Shown here: positions 1 to 6,966 of the stretch, in pieces
How positions within the stretch are numbered: the first letter of the stretch is position 1
Layout: each line of letters starts with the position of its first letter
Origin: Clostridiales bacterium
Lineage (GTDB): Bacteria > Bacillota > Clostridia > Oscillospirales > Oscillospiraceae
Direction of reading: 5' to 3'
Assembly (NCBI GenBank): GCA_029098065.1
Contig: JAQXNP010000118.1
Location: forward strand, 1 to 16,794
DNA length: 16,794 bases
Position numbers and translations under genes: made by a program
Notes under the pieces: model-generated
Databases searched by the model: none
Told to the model about the DNA's origin: nothing
Seen by the model: the letters and a program-made list of their open reading frames with translations, nothing else

Positions 1-1
1 C

Positions 2-622
2 GTGGCCGCCGAGGAGCGGGCCGCCAAGGCCGCCGAGGTGTGGGAGAACATCGAGGACGGCAAGCGCTACACCGGCACTGTGAAGTCCCTGACTTCCTAC
101 GGCGCCTTCGTGGACATCGGCGGGGTGGACGGCATGGTCCATATCTCCGAGCTGTCCTGGAGCCGGATCAAGCATCCCTCCGAGGTAGTGAACCCCGGTG
201 ATGAGGTGGATGTGTATGTCATTTCCTTTGACCCCGAAAAGAAGAAGATCTCTTTGGGGATGAAGGATCCCAACGAGGATCCCTGGGCCACCTTTACCGG
301 CAAGTATAATGTCGGTGACACGGCCAATGTGCGTGTTGTCAAGCTGATGACCTTCGGTGCCTTTGCCGAGATCGTACCCGGTGTGGATGGTCTCATTCAC
401 ATTTCTCAGATTGCCGATCACCGCATCGACAAGCCCGGCGATGTGCTGGCAGAGGGCGATCATGTGGACGTGAAGATCACTGACATTGACTATGACCGGA
501 AGAAGGTTTCCCTGTCCATCCGCGCCCTGCTGGAGGAGGCTCAGCGCACCGGCAGCGATGAGGACGCTGTCGTTGCCAGCGCCGACGGGGAGAACACTGA
601 GGTTCCTGAGAATTTCCAGTAA
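2..622 (+). CDS. S1 RNA-binding domain protein, 3' part (ribosomal protein S1-like, possibly the C-terminal part of an IspH-S1 fusion)
   Basis: The gene is cut by the left edge. The reading frame is open to the edge, so the GTG at position 2 is probably internal. The visible 206 residues hold two S1 (OB-fold) repeats at about residues 20-88 and 103-173. Each has the family's G-x-V...GAFV/AEI...G-x-D-G-(M/L)-(V/I)-HIS pattern and ends in K-K-(I/V)-SL. A short acidic, disordered tail follows. S1 repeats bind single-stranded RNA; tandem S1 proteins of this type act on the ribosome in mRNA binding. In many Clostridia the equivalent repeats are fused behind IspH (HMB-PP reductase). The enzyme part, if present, lies outside the window, so that is only a possibility. 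A strong terminator starts 26 bases after the stop, so this ends its transcription unit. Confidence 0.85.
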   Translation: MAAEERAAKAAEVWENIEDGKRYTGTVKSLTSYGAFVDIGGVDGMVHISELSWSRIKHPSEVVNPGDEVDVYVISFDPEKKKISLGMKDPNEDPWATFTGKYNVGDTANVRVVKLMTFGAFAEIVPGVDGLIHISQIADHRIDKPGDVLAEGDHVDVKITDIDYDRKKVSLSIRALLEEAQRTGSDEDAVVASADGENTEVPENFQ

Positions 623-647
623 TCCAGCGATTTCCAAAAGAATGAGA

Positions 648-690
648 AGCGGCGCCGTTTTCAGCGGAAAACGGCGCTGCTTTTTATATT
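648..690 (+). terminator. Rho-independent terminator of the S1-domain gene
   Basis: A 15-pair stem (648-662 with 667-681, one G-U pair) closes a four-base AGCG loop and runs into TTTTT at 681-685 followed by an A/T-rich stretch. It separates the S1 gene from the CarD unit. Confidence 0.93.
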
Positions 691-714
691 TTGCGGACTT
701 TCTCCCACTTTTGC

Positions 715-743
715 TTGCATCGTGTAAAAAAAGAGGATATAAT
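715..743 (+). promoter_or_regulatory. Putative sigma-A promoter for the CarD gene
   Basis: A perfect -10 TATAAT at 738-743 lies 17 bases after a weak -35 TTGCAT (715-720, three of six consensus bases). It sits just after the upstream terminator and 44 bases before the CarD start codon. Confidence 0.6.
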
Positions 744-787
744 ATTTAACATGCAGGAAATGGAAACGGGATAAAAAGGAGGGCCTC

Positions 788-1267
788 ATGTTTCACGTCG
801 GGGATAAAATTGTTCACCCCATGCATGGCGCGGGTGTGGTAGACAGCATCGTCACCAAAAAAGTCAACGGAGTGGTTCGGGATTATTATATCATGAAACT
901 GCCGGTGGGCGGTATGCTGGTAATGATCCCCACAGAGCATTCCGATGAGATCGGTGTACGTCCCATTATGGCTCCGGCTGAGGCTGATAAGGTGATTGAC
1001 GCGATTCCTTCCATTCAGGTAGAGGCTGACCCCAATTGGAACCGGCGTTATCGGGAAAATATGCTGCGCCTCAAAAGCGGGAACCTGCTGGAGGTGGCCA
1101 AGGTCATCAAAAGCCTGATGCTTCGGGATGGGGAGAAGGGGCTGTCCACGGGGGAGCGGAAAATGCTCCATTCGGCCAAACAGATCCTCATTTCTGAAAT
1201 CGTCCTCTCAGAAAGTTCCAGCTACGAGGAAGTGGAAAAACGAATCAACCGGGCATTGGCCCAATAG
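788..1267 (+). CDS. CarD-family (CarD/CdnL/TRCF domain) transcriptional regulator
   Basis: The protein has 159 residues. The N-terminal ~65 residues form the RNA polymerase-interacting domain (RID) shared with the Mfd/TRCF family: F-x-V-GD-K-I-V-HP-M-HG-AG-V-V at the start, then Y-Y-I-M-K-L and a P-T-E-H region. The rest is the basic, helical CarD-specific region with a conserved Trp (NWNRRYRENM). CarD proteins bind the RNA polymerase beta subunit and promoter DNA and tune open-complex stability, often at rRNA and other growth-linked promoters. The ATG at 788 is set by an AGGAGG at 777-782 with a 5-base spacer. The gene has its own promoter and terminator, so it looks monocistronic. The family is clear; the target promoters cannot be read from the sequence. 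Confidence 0.92.
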   Translation: MFHVGDKIVHPMHGAGVVDSIVTKKVNGVVRDYYIMKLPVGGMLVMIPTEHSDEIGVRPIMAPAEADKVIDAIPSIQVEADPNWNRRYRENMLRLKSGNLLEVAKVIKSLMLRDGEKGLSTGERKMLHSAKQILISEIVLSESSSYEEVEKRINRALAQ

Positions 1268-1271
1268 GATG

Positions 1272-1299
1272 AAAAAGGAACCGGCCCGGTTCCTTTTTT
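1272..1299 (+). terminator. Rho-independent terminator after CarD
   Basis: GGAACCG (1277-1283) and CGGTTCC (1287-1293) pair around a GCC loop, followed by six T at 1294-1299. The A-run at 1272-1276 can extend the pairing. Confidence 0.9.
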
Positions 1300-1335
1300 G
1301 ATAGGGATTTTGATGTGGAGAGGGCAGGGTGCCAT

Positions 1336-1650
1336 ATGGTGAAATGTAACGTGTGCGGCATGGAGAATGAGCCCAATGTACGCTATTGTCAGGGCTGCGG
1401 AACCAGGATGAAGCTCCGCGGTGACTTTTTCCGCACCCTTCATTTTGACTCTCTGGCCGGTGCCGGAGCGAAAGGAAGCAGCCTTGCGCCCCTGTTTACC
1501 AGTGATTTGTTGGGGGAGGAACCCGGTGACCCGCCGGGACCCGGGGCCCGGGTAAAGCCTCTGGCCGACAGAAGCTGGTTTTGCCCGGACTGCGGCTTCC
1601 ATAACGGTCCGGACAGCCTGTTTTGCCGCGGCTGCGGCCGGGATGCCTGA
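1336..1650 (+). CDS. Small double zinc-ribbon protein, function unknown
   Basis: The protein has 104 residues from the ATG at 1336. An in-frame GTG at 1315 would add seven residues, but the first Cys pair sits right after the ATG. There are two zinc ribbons with identical spacing: C4-x2-C7-x10-C18-x2-C21 at the N-terminus and C83-x2-C86-x10-C97-x2-C100 at the C-terminus. Each ends in a C-x-G-C-G knuckle. They are joined by a ~60-residue linker, part of which is rich in Gly and Pro (about 60-72). No enzyme domain or membrane segment is visible. It lies between the CarD terminator and ispD, with 72 bases to ispD and no clear terminator between, so it may be cotranscribed with ispDF. Such ribbons usually bind nucleic acid or protein partners or act as structural zinc sites; no specific role can be assigned. 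Confidence 0.78.
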   Translation: MVKCNVCGMENEPNVRYCQGCGTRMKLRGDFFRTLHFDSLAGAGAKGSSLAPLFTSDLLGEEPGDPPGPGARVKPLADRSWFCPDCGFHNGPDSLFCRGCGRDA

Positions 1651-1722
1651 AGCGAATCGGCTGTACTTTTGATTTAGAATTCATAAGTTGGAATCATAAA
1701 AGCGGAAAGAAGGAGGTTCCCT

Positions 1723-2451
1723 GTGTTCTTGATCCGTAAATTGCTGGGAAAAAGCCTGAACAGGGCGCCGGGCTGTACGGCGGTTGTCCCCGCCGCCGGC
1801 CATTCCACACGGATGGGGGAGGATAAGATCCTGCTGCCCCTGGGGGAACAGCCGGTCCTTCTGCGCACCCTCCGGGCTCTGGAACTCTGTCCTGAGATTC
1901 AGGAAATCATTGTGGTTACCCGGGAAGATCTGATCGTGCCGGTGAGCCAGCTCTGCAGGGACAGCGGCCTGGAAAAAGTACATAAAATTGTAGTGGGAGG
2001 GGAAACCCGCTCTGCCTCGGTGCTCCGGGGAATCCGGGAGGCTGATCCGAAGGCCGGGCTGATCGCCATCCACGATGCCGCCCGGCCCCTTGTGACGGGA
2101 GAGGTCATTTCCCGGGCCATTGAGGCTGCCCGGAGCTGCGGTGCCGCCGCCCCCGCGGTGCCGGTAAAAGATACGGTGAAACGGGCCTCCAACGGTGTGG
2201 TAGAGGCCACCCTGGACCGCTCGGAACTTTTTGCCGTTCAGACACCTCAGGTTTTTGAGCACGGACTGATTCTGGGCGCCCTGGAGAAGGCCGCGGCGGA
2301 TGGCGCAGTTCTCACAGATGACTGTGCCGCTGTGGAGCGGCTTGGTATGACAGTGCGGCTTACCGAGGGCTCCTATGAGAACATCAAGTTGACGACGCCG
2401 GAAGATATCCCGGCGGCTGAAGCTATTCTGGCAGGGAGGGGAGAGCTGTGA
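1723..2451 (+). CDS. ispD: 2-C-methyl-D-erythritol 4-phosphate cytidylyltransferase
   Basis: IspD joins CTP and MEP to give CDP-ME, the third step of the MEP isoprenoid pathway, in the cytosol. The 242-residue protein carries the family landmarks in order: the nucleotide-binding loop P-AAG-x3-RMG (23-32; R30 and K35 correspond to the CTP-contacting Arg and Lys), IHDAARPL (116-123, metal Asp118), VPVKDTVK (147-154), QTPQVF (173-178), TDD (198-200) and N-IKLTTPED (220-228, Lys222). The first ~17 residues are an extension over a typical ~230-residue IspD. The GTG start at 1723 is chosen because of the AGGAGG at 1711-1716 with a 6-base spacer. It overlaps ispF by 4 bases, so the two are translationally coupled. 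Confidence 0.96.
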   Translation: MFLIRKLLGKSLNRAPGCTAVVPAAGHSTRMGEDKILLPLGEQPVLLRTLRALELCPEIQEIIVVTREDLIVPVSQLCRDSGLEKVHKIVVGGETRSASVLRGIREADPKAGLIAIHDAARPLVTGEVISRAIEAARSCGAAAPAVPVKDTVKRASNGVVEATLDRSELFAVQTPQVFEHGLILGALEKAAADGAVLTDDCAAVERLGMTVRLTEGSYENIKLTTPEDIPAAEAILAGRGEL

Positions 2452-2939
2452 GAATCGGACACGGCTATGATGTCCACCGGCTGGTGGAGGGCAGGAAACT
2501 GATCCTGGGCGGAGCGGAGATCCCCTATGGGAAAGGACTGCTGGGCCACTCCGATGCGGATGTGCTCACCCACGCCGTTATGGACGCCCTGCTGGGTGCC
2601 TGTGCCCTGGGGGACATCGGCGGGATGTTCCCCGATCACGATCCGGCCTATGCCGGAGCGGACAGCCTCAAGCTGCTGGATGAGGTCGTCCGTCAAATTG
2701 AAATCCGCGGTTTCCGGGTAGGCAATGTGGACGCTACGATCATTGCCCAGGCGCCTAAATTGGCCTCTTTTATTCCGCAGATGAAGCGGAACCTCGCCAT
2801 TCGTCTGAAAGTTGCCCCTGAGCAGGTCAACATCAAGGCGACTACAGAGGAAAAATTGGGGTTTACCGGAAGGGGAGAGGGGATTTCCGCCCATGCAGTG
2901 TGCCTTCTGGCAGAGACGGAAGGAAAATCGCCCAGCTGA
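2448..2939 (+). CDS. ispF: 2-C-methyl-D-erythritol 2,4-cyclodiphosphate synthase
   Basis: IspF cyclises CDP-ME 2-phosphate to MEcPP with release of CMP, the fifth MEP pathway step. It is a trimer with a zinc and a second divalent metal. The protein has 163 residues, the usual family length. Zinc ligands Asp8, His10 (GYDVH) and His42 are present, as are the [11 protein letters not shown] motif (33-43), GDIGG-x-FPDHD (55-65) and the C-terminal [15 protein letters not shown] block (132-146) that contacts CMP. The GTG start overlaps the ispD stop (GTGA at 2448-2451), with a purine-rich AGGGAGGGG just upstream as ribosome binding site. IspD and IspF are often adjacent or fused in bacteria. A terminator follows within 10 bases. 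Confidence 0.97.
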   Translation: MRIGHGYDVHRLVEGRKLILGGAEIPYGKGLLGHSDADVLTHAVMDALLGACALGDIGGMFPDHDPAYAGADSLKLLDEVVRQIEIRGFRVGNVDATIIAQAPKLASFIPQMKRNLAIRLKVAPEQVNIKATTEEKLGFTGRGEGISAHAVCLLAETEGKSPS

Positions 2940-2948
2940 AACATCAAG

Positions 2949-2978
2949 CCTCCGCCCGACAGGGCGGGGGTATTTTTT
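2949..2978 (+). terminator. Rho-independent terminator after ispF
   Basis: A nine-pair GC-rich stem (2949-2957 with 2962-2970, one T-G pair) with a GACA loop is followed by TATTTTTT at 2971-2978. Confidence 0.9.
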
Positions 2979-3102
2979 CGGCCCGGGACAGTGGCATGGA
3001 AAAGCGTGACGGCATACATTGAGAGCGGAGAGTGGTTTTCTCCCGGTCGGCCCACCTCTGGATGGGCGGTCTATATTGTCACCCCAGGAAAGGAACCATG
3101 TC

Positions 3103-3357
3103 ATGCTGTATTATCTCATCGTCTGCCGCTCCCTGACCTATGCCCAGCGGACCCAGACGGCGCTGGAGCGTGCGGGTATCACCGCCCATATTCTGCGCTC
3201 CCCCAAAGTCATCGACAGTGAGGGGTGCAGTCATTCCGTAAAGGTGTCAGAGCGGAACCTTGCCCCTGCGCTGGTTACTCTGGGCAGAGCCGGACTGTCT
3301 CCCAAGCGGGTATTCATCATGGCCAGCGATGGGAGCTACAAGGAGGTCCTGCTGTAA
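3103..3357 (+). CDS. DUF3343 family protein (putative Se/S carrier-like)
   Basis: The protein has 84 residues from the ATG at 3103, preceded by AGGAAAGGA (3087-3095). The open frame reaches further upstream, but the residues before Met are unlike the family. The fold signature is visible: an N-terminal beta strand (YYLIVC), a helix (YAQRTQTALERAG), a second strand with the family's RSPKVI-D-S-x-GC segment, and a final strand. Cys42 sits where the family's conserved Cys is expected. Pfam describes this family as a putative Se/S carrier. The stop overlaps the ATG of the downstream desulfurase-like gene by one base (TAATG at 3355-3359), so the two are probably made in fixed ratio. The carrier role is inferred from family naming and from the neighbour. 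Confidence 0.83.
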   Translation: MLYYLIVCRSLTYAQRTQTALERAGITAHILRSPKVIDSEGCSHSVKVSERNLAPALVTLGRAGLSPKRVFIMASDGSYKEVLL

Positions 3358-4481
3358 TGGTTTATCTGGACAGCGCCGCCACCACGCTGCAAAAACCCGC
3401 GGCTGTCCGGCGGGCCGTCATCCGGGCCATGAAACACTGCGCCAGCCCGGGACGAGGCGGACACGCCCCTGCCATGCGGGCTGCCGCTGCCGCTTTTGCC
3501 TGCCGGCAGGCGGCTTCTGACCTTTTTCACGTTCTTGATCCGGAAAATGTCATTTTTACGCTGAATGCAACCCATGCTCTTAACCTTGCGATCAAATCGG
3601 TGGTAAATCCGGGAGATACCGTAGTGATATCCGGCTATGAGCACAACGCCGTTACACGGCCTCTGACTGCCCTGGGCTGCCAAATCAAAGTGGCTCGGGC
3701 CCCGCTGTTTCAGCCTCAGTTGATGACGGAGGCTTTCGACCGCCTCATCACTCCGGAGGTCTCCTGTGTGGTGTGTACCCATGTCTCGAACGTGTTTGGG
3801 TATATCCTGCCGGTGGCTGACATTGCGGAACTGTGCCGGAAGAGAAATGTGCCCATGATTCTGGATGCCTCTCAGTCCGCCGGATGTCTGCCCATTCACA
3901 TGGATGAACTGGGCTGCGCCTTTATCGCCATGCCCGGCCACAAGGGGCTTTACGGCCCCCAGGGCACCGGGCTGCTCCTGTGCGGGGAGGGACGGTCCGT
4001 CCGGCCTTTGATAGAGGGAGGGACCGGAAGCCTCTCCGCCCGGCAGGAAATGCCGGACTTTCTGCCAGACAGGCTGGAGGCCGGCACGCACAATGTGCCG
4101 GGCATTGCCGGGCTGTTGGAGGGGATCCGTTATGTAAGTCTTGTGGGAGAGGAGAACATCCTCCTCCATGAACAAGCTCTGATGGAGCAGGCGGCGGAGG
4201 AACTTTCCGCGGTTCCGGAGATGATGGTCTATACCGCTTTTGAGCCGGGGACCCAGGCCGGAGTGCTCTCTTTCCGCGTGAAACACATGGACTGCGAGGA
4301 AGCCGGAGAGAGACTGGGGAAGAGAGGCATTGCCGTTCGGGCGGGGCTTCACTGTGCCCCCTATGCCCACGAGACTGCCGGAACCCTGGAATGGGGGACG
4401 ATTCGGGCCAGCTTTTCCGACTTTAATACGCCGGGCGATGTACGCCGTCTGGTTACAGAGGCAGCACGCCTCGCCACCTGA
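3357..4481 (+). CDS. Class V aminotransferase, cysteine desulfurase/selenocysteine lyase-like (EF2568-type)
   Basis: This is a 374-residue PLP enzyme. It opens with the family's YLDSAATT. It has His95 (EHNA, ring-stacking His), Asp170 (LDASQSAG, contacts the PLP ring nitrogen), the PLP Lys196 (PGHKGLYGPQGTG) and a reactive-site Cys333 in RAGLHCAPYAH. Cysteine desulfurases move sulfur from Cys to that Cys as a persulfide; related lyases release selenium from selenocysteine. The RxGLHCAPxAH form and the short spacing resemble the EF2568 subfamily rather than housekeeping IscS/NifS. The start is set by the TAATG overlap, with an AAGGAGG at 3340-3346 inside the upstream gene. The frame also extends upstream over the DUF3343 gene, but that part is a shadow. 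The acceptor is unknown; the coupled DUF3343 protein is the best candidate. Confidence 0.9.
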   Translation: MVYLDSAATTLQKPAAVRRAVIRAMKHCASPGRGGHAPAMRAAAAAFACRQAASDLFHVLDPENVIFTLNATHALNLAIKSVVNPGDTVVISGYEHNAVTRPLTALGCQIKVARAPLFQPQLMTEAFDRLITPEVSCVVCTHVSNVFGYILPVADIAELCRKRNVPMILDASQSAGCLPIHMDELGCAFIAMPGHKGLYGPQGTGLLLCGEGRSVRPLIEGGTGSLSARQEMPDFLPDRLEAGTHNVPGIAGLLEGIRYVSLVGEENILLHEQALMEQAAEELSAVPEMMVYTAFEPGTQAGVLSFRVKHMDCEEAGERLGKRGIAVRAGLHCAPYAHETAGTLEWGTIRASFSDFNTPGDVRRLVTEAARLAT

Positions 4482-4482
4482 G

Positions 4483-4510
4483 AAGGGAGGGCCCCGGCCC
4501 TCCTTTTCTT
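4483..4510 (+). terminator. Rho-independent terminator after the desulfurase-like gene
   Basis: A GC-rich inverted repeat GGAGGGCC/GGCCCTCC (4486-4493 and 4496-4503) is followed by TTTTCTT. The stem starts five bases after the stop codon. Confidence 0.85.
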
Positions 4511-4529
4511 GTGGAAATTGTCCTGGGCC

Positions 4530-4558
4530 TTGTACATTTTTTCCCGAGGTGGTATACT
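4530..4558 (+). promoter_or_regulatory. Putative sigma-A promoter for coaX
   Basis: The -10 TATACT (4553-4558) lies 17 bases after a weak -35 TTGTAC (4530-4535). It falls between the preceding terminator and the coaX ribosome binding site. Confidence 0.6.
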
Positions 4559-4580
4559 AAAAAAGAAAGGAGTTGGAACC

Positions 4581-5357
4581 ATGATCCTGACTGCTGATAT
4601 CGGAAATTCCACTACGACACTGGCCTTGTTCAACGGGGAGGGCAGGCTGGTGTTTCGCTCCAGTTTTTCTACCGATCCCCATGCCACCCAGGATCAGTTC
4701 GCCATCCAGCTCTTTTCTGTCTTTCAGCTTTACCAGGTGGATCTGCGTCAGGTTACCGGAGGGATCATCGCCAGTGTGGTACCGCCGGTGACGGAGGCTC
4801 TGTCCGCCGCTGTGACGCGTTTGATGGGCAAACCGCCTCTGGTGGTGGGAACTGGTATCCGCACCGGGCTCAATATACGGGCCGATCTGCACACTCAGCT
4901 GGGAGCGGATATCGTGGCCTACTGTGTCGGCGCGGTGGCCAAATATCCATCTCCTGTCATCGTGGTGGATCTGGGTACCGCCATTACTTTTTCCGTACTC
5001 CGGGGCAATGTGTACGCCGGCTGTGTCATTGCGCCCGGTGTTCGGGTGGGGCTGGAGGCCCTGTCCAAACAGGCCGCTGAACTGCCCCATATCTCTTTGG
5101 CCAAGCCCGGAAACATTTTGGGCCGAAACACCGTGGACGCCATGCGGGCCGGAGCGGTTTACGGAAACGCTTGTCTGGTGGATGGTATGATTGCCCGTCT
5201 GGAGGAAGCCACAGAGCCGGCCGTCGCCATTGTGGCCACCGGCAGCTATGTTGACGATGTGGTGCCTTACTGCCGGCGTTCCATCATCCGTGACCCCGAT
5301 CTTTTGCTGGAGGGATTGTATCTGCTCTATCAGAAAAATACGGAGGGAAAGAAGTAA
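4581..5357 (+). CDS. coaX: Type III pantothenate kinase
   Basis: CoaX phosphorylates pantothenate with ATP, the first step of CoA synthesis. Type III enzymes need a monovalent cation, are not feedback-inhibited by CoA and belong to the ASKHA fold. The 258-residue protein has the phosphate-binding ADIGNSTT (5-12), the GAD motif with Asp110 as expected catalytic base, the second phosphate loop VVDLGTAIT (128-136), GxVIAPGV (147-154) and an ILGRNTVDAMRAG helix (179-191). The usual motif is GADR, but here Ile111 replaces the Arg. The ATG at 4581 is set by AAAGGAG (4566-4572). The 72 bases of open frame upstream cover the promoter and are not coding. The gene is a single unit between a promoter and a terminator. 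Confidence 0.94.
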   Translation: MILTADIGNSTTTLALFNGEGRLVFRSSFSTDPHATQDQFAIQLFSVFQLYQVDLRQVTGGIIASVVPPVTEALSAAVTRLMGKPPLVVGTGIRTGLNIRADLHTQLGADIVAYCVGAVAKYPSPVIVVDLGTAITFSVLRGNVYAGCVIAPGVRVGLEALSKQAAELPHISLAKPGNILGRNTVDAMRAGAVYGNACLVDGMIARLEEATEPAVAIVATGSYVDDVVPYCRRSIIRDPDLLLEGLYLLYQKNTEGKK

Positions 5358-5372
5358 ATCGAAGCACACAGG

Positions 5373-5401
5373 GCGGCGGGATGAAATTCCGCCGCTTTTT
5401 T
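5373..5401 (+). terminator. Rho-independent terminator after coaX
   Basis: GCGGCGG (5373-5379) pairs with CCGCCGC (5389-5395) around a nine-base loop, followed by six T (5396-5401). Confidence 0.88.
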
Positions 5402-5402
5402 C

Positions 5403-5560
5403 CGCCCCAAAGAATTTTGTTTAAACCGGCGAAAGGGAGAGCTCCTTTCCGCAATTGGAGGGCGGCGGCACGAGACGGAACAGGGTCCGATCAATCCGCC
5501 CCTGGGATGATCCGCTCGGGCCCGTGACGGCAGAAAATTAAACAGAAATCACCGGTGGGG
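5403..5560 (+). other. Hairpin-rich intergenic stretch, no gene recognised
   Basis: About 160 bases lie between the coaX terminator and the next promoter. No ORF with a ribosome binding site was found. Several inverted repeats are present: GAAAGG/CCTTTC near 5430-5453, GGGCGG (about 5460) with CCGCCC (about 5498), GATC-A-ATCC with GGATGATC around 5491-5514, and CGGGCCCG near 5518. It does not match a riboswitch class I can recognise. It could be a small RNA, a relic or simply GC-rich spacer; the strand is arbitrary. Confidence 0.35.
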
Positions 5561-5561
5561 C

Positions 5562-5590
5562 TTGCTTTTTGACAGGCTCCCGCCTATAAT
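5562..5590 (+). promoter_or_regulatory. Sigma-A-like promoter for the aminotransferase gene
   Basis: A perfect -10 TATAAT (5585-5590) lies 17 bases after the -35 TTGCTT (5562-5567). A consensus TTGACA at 5569-5574 is only 10 bases from the -10 and cannot serve it. Confidence 0.75.
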
Positions 5591-5629
5591 GTTTTCGATT
5601 TCAAACGCTTTGTTTTGGAGGAATCTGCT

Positions 5630-6820
5630 GTGAAAGAGTTATCCCGGATCGCACTGGGCGTGCGTGCGTCTACCACTATGGCAATCGACAGCCTGTTTAA
5701 GCAAATGAAAGCGGAAGGTCAGGACGTCATCGGCTTTGCCGCCGGTGAGCCTGATTTCAATACCCCGGATGATATCAAAGAGGCCGCTTTTCAGGCCATC
5801 CGGGACAATTTTACCCGCTATACTCCTGCCTCGGGCACGCTGGAGCTCAAGCAGGCGGTGTGCGACCGGATGAAGGCGGACTGCGGTCTCTGCTATGAAC
5901 CCGCCCAGGTGGTGATTTCCAGCGGTGCCAAGCATCTGGTCTATCTGGCGCTCCGGGCGTTGGTGAATCCCGGAGATGAGGTCATTCTGCCGACTCCCGC
6001 CTGGGTCAGCTACTATGAGCTGATTCGGATGATGGGTGGGATTCCGGTGATGGTGCCCGCCTCTGAGGCCGAGGATTTCAAGCTCTCAGCGGAAAAACTG
6101 GAGGCGGCCATTACCGATCGGACCAAGGCCATCATCCTGAATAATCCCTCCAATCCCACTGGCATGGTATATGATGCCGGGCAGCTGAGGGCCTTGGCCG
6201 ATGTATGTGTTCGCCACGATCTCTACATTGTTGCCGATGAGATCTATTACAGCCTGATCTATGATGGAAAGCCCTTTACCAGCATCGCCTCTCTGGGAGA
6301 TGAGGTAAAGGAGCGGACCGTTCTGATCAACGGCGTGTCCAAATCCTACGCCATGACGGGCTGGCGGATTGGTTATGCCATGGCCCCGACGGAGATCGCC
6401 AAAGTGATGGCCAACTATGTCAGCCACTCTACCGGCTCCCCCTGCGCGGTATCGCAGAAGGCGGCTTTGGCTGCCCTCACTGCCCCGCAGGAGAGCGTGG
6501 CTGACATGCGCAAGGCCTTTGAAGCCCGGCGCAATTACATGGTGGAGCGGATGAACGCCATGGATGGTATTTCCTGCATCAAACCGGAGGGCGCTTTCTA
6601 TGTAATGATGAACATTGAAAAGCTCATTGGGAGAACCATTGGCGGAACGCTGATTCAGAACGACAGCGACTTTGCCGCGGCCTTTTTGAAACAGGGGCTG
6701 GTGGCTGTAGTACCCGGAGAAGGTTTCGGCGCGCCCAACTTTGTGCGCTGGTCCTATGCTGCTTCCATGGAGAATATCAAACTGGGCATGGATCGGCTGG
6801 AAAAGTTCCTGAACAGTTAA
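5630..6820 (+). CDS. Pyridoxal phosphate-dependent class I aminotransferase (aspartate aminotransferase-like)
   Basis: The 396-residue fold-type I PLP enzyme belongs to the AAT-I subgroup typical of Firmicutes. Landmarks are AAGEPDFNTP (37-46), Asn175 in NNPSNPTG, Asp203 in VADEIYY, the PLP Lys238 in GVSKSYAMTGWRIGY, Arg246, and Arg373 in FVRWSYA, which binds the substrate alpha-carboxylate. Enzymes of this type transfer the amino group between aspartate and 2-oxoglutarate, but several relatives act on aromatic or other amino acids, so the substrate is not certain. GTG 5630 is chosen because GGAGG (5617-5621) precedes it by 8 bases; a TTG at 5615 overlaps that site. The gene has its own promoter and a strong terminator, so it is monocistronic. 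Confidence 0.92.
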   Translation: MKELSRIALGVRASTTMAIDSLFKQMKAEGQDVIGFAAGEPDFNTPDDIKEAAFQAIRDNFTRYTPASGTLELKQAVCDRMKADCGLCYEPAQVVISSGAKHLVYLALRALVNPGDEVILPTPAWVSYYELIRMMGGIPVMVPASEAEDFKLSAEKLEAAITDRTKAIILNNPSNPTGMVYDAGQLRALADVCVRHDLYIVADEIYYSLIYDGKPFTSIASLGDEVKERTVLINGVSKSYAMTGWRIGYAMAPTEIAKVMANYVSHSTGSPCAVSQKAALAALTAPQESVADMRKAFEARRNYMVERMNAMDGISCIKPEGAFYVMMNIEKLIGRTIGGTLIQNDSDFAAAFLKQGLVAVVPGEGFGAPNFVRWSYAASMENIKLGMDRLEKFLNS

Positions 6821-6827
6821 AATGATG

Positions 6828-6867
6828 GGGGGCAGACGGAAACTTCCGTCTGCCCCCGGCTTTTTTT
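6828..6867 (+). terminator. Rho-independent terminator after the aminotransferase gene
   Basis: A perfect 13-pair stem (6828-6840 with 6845-6857) with loop AACT is followed after GGC by seven T (6861-6867). Confidence 0.93.
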
Positions 6868-6898
6868 ATCAAAAAAGTTGATTTTACCGGTCAGGTCT

Positions 6899-6927
6899 TG
6901 CCCAACCACGGGAGTCTGTGGTACAAT
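6899..6927 (+). promoter_or_regulatory. Putative sigma-A promoter for purB-pfkA-fba
   Basis: The -35 TTGCCC (6899-6904) and -10 TACAAT (6922-6927) are separated by 17 bases. The -10 lies 87 bases before the purB start codon, leaving a leader of about 80 bases. Confidence 0.65.
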
Positions 6928-6942
6928 ACTTCCGTTCGTACA

Positions 6943-6966
6943 ACGGCAGGAGAGATGCTCCGCCGT
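6943..6966 (+). other. Hairpin in the purB leader
   Basis: ACGGC-A-GGAG and CTCC-GCCGT form nine pairs with one bulged A and an AGATG loop. It lies in the predicted transcript between the promoter and the purB start. No T-run follows, so it is not a terminator. Its role is unknown. Confidence 0.5.

Noticed and set aside
2979..3102. Leader element before the DUF3343 gene (hairpins GGAGA/TCTCC and GCCCA/TGGGC, TATATT at 3072)
   Set aside because: The hairpins are short and no -35 lies at a suitable distance from TATATT. It is not strong enough to call a promoter or riboswitch.
3336..4370. A 344-codon open frame on the minus strand
   Set aside because: It is antisense to the desulfurase-like gene, which has all its active-site motifs. 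No recognisable domain is seen in the antisense product.
5569..5590. TTGACA plus TATAAT as a promoter
   Set aside because: The spacer is only 10 bases. TTGCTT at 5562 with a 17-base spacer is the workable -35.
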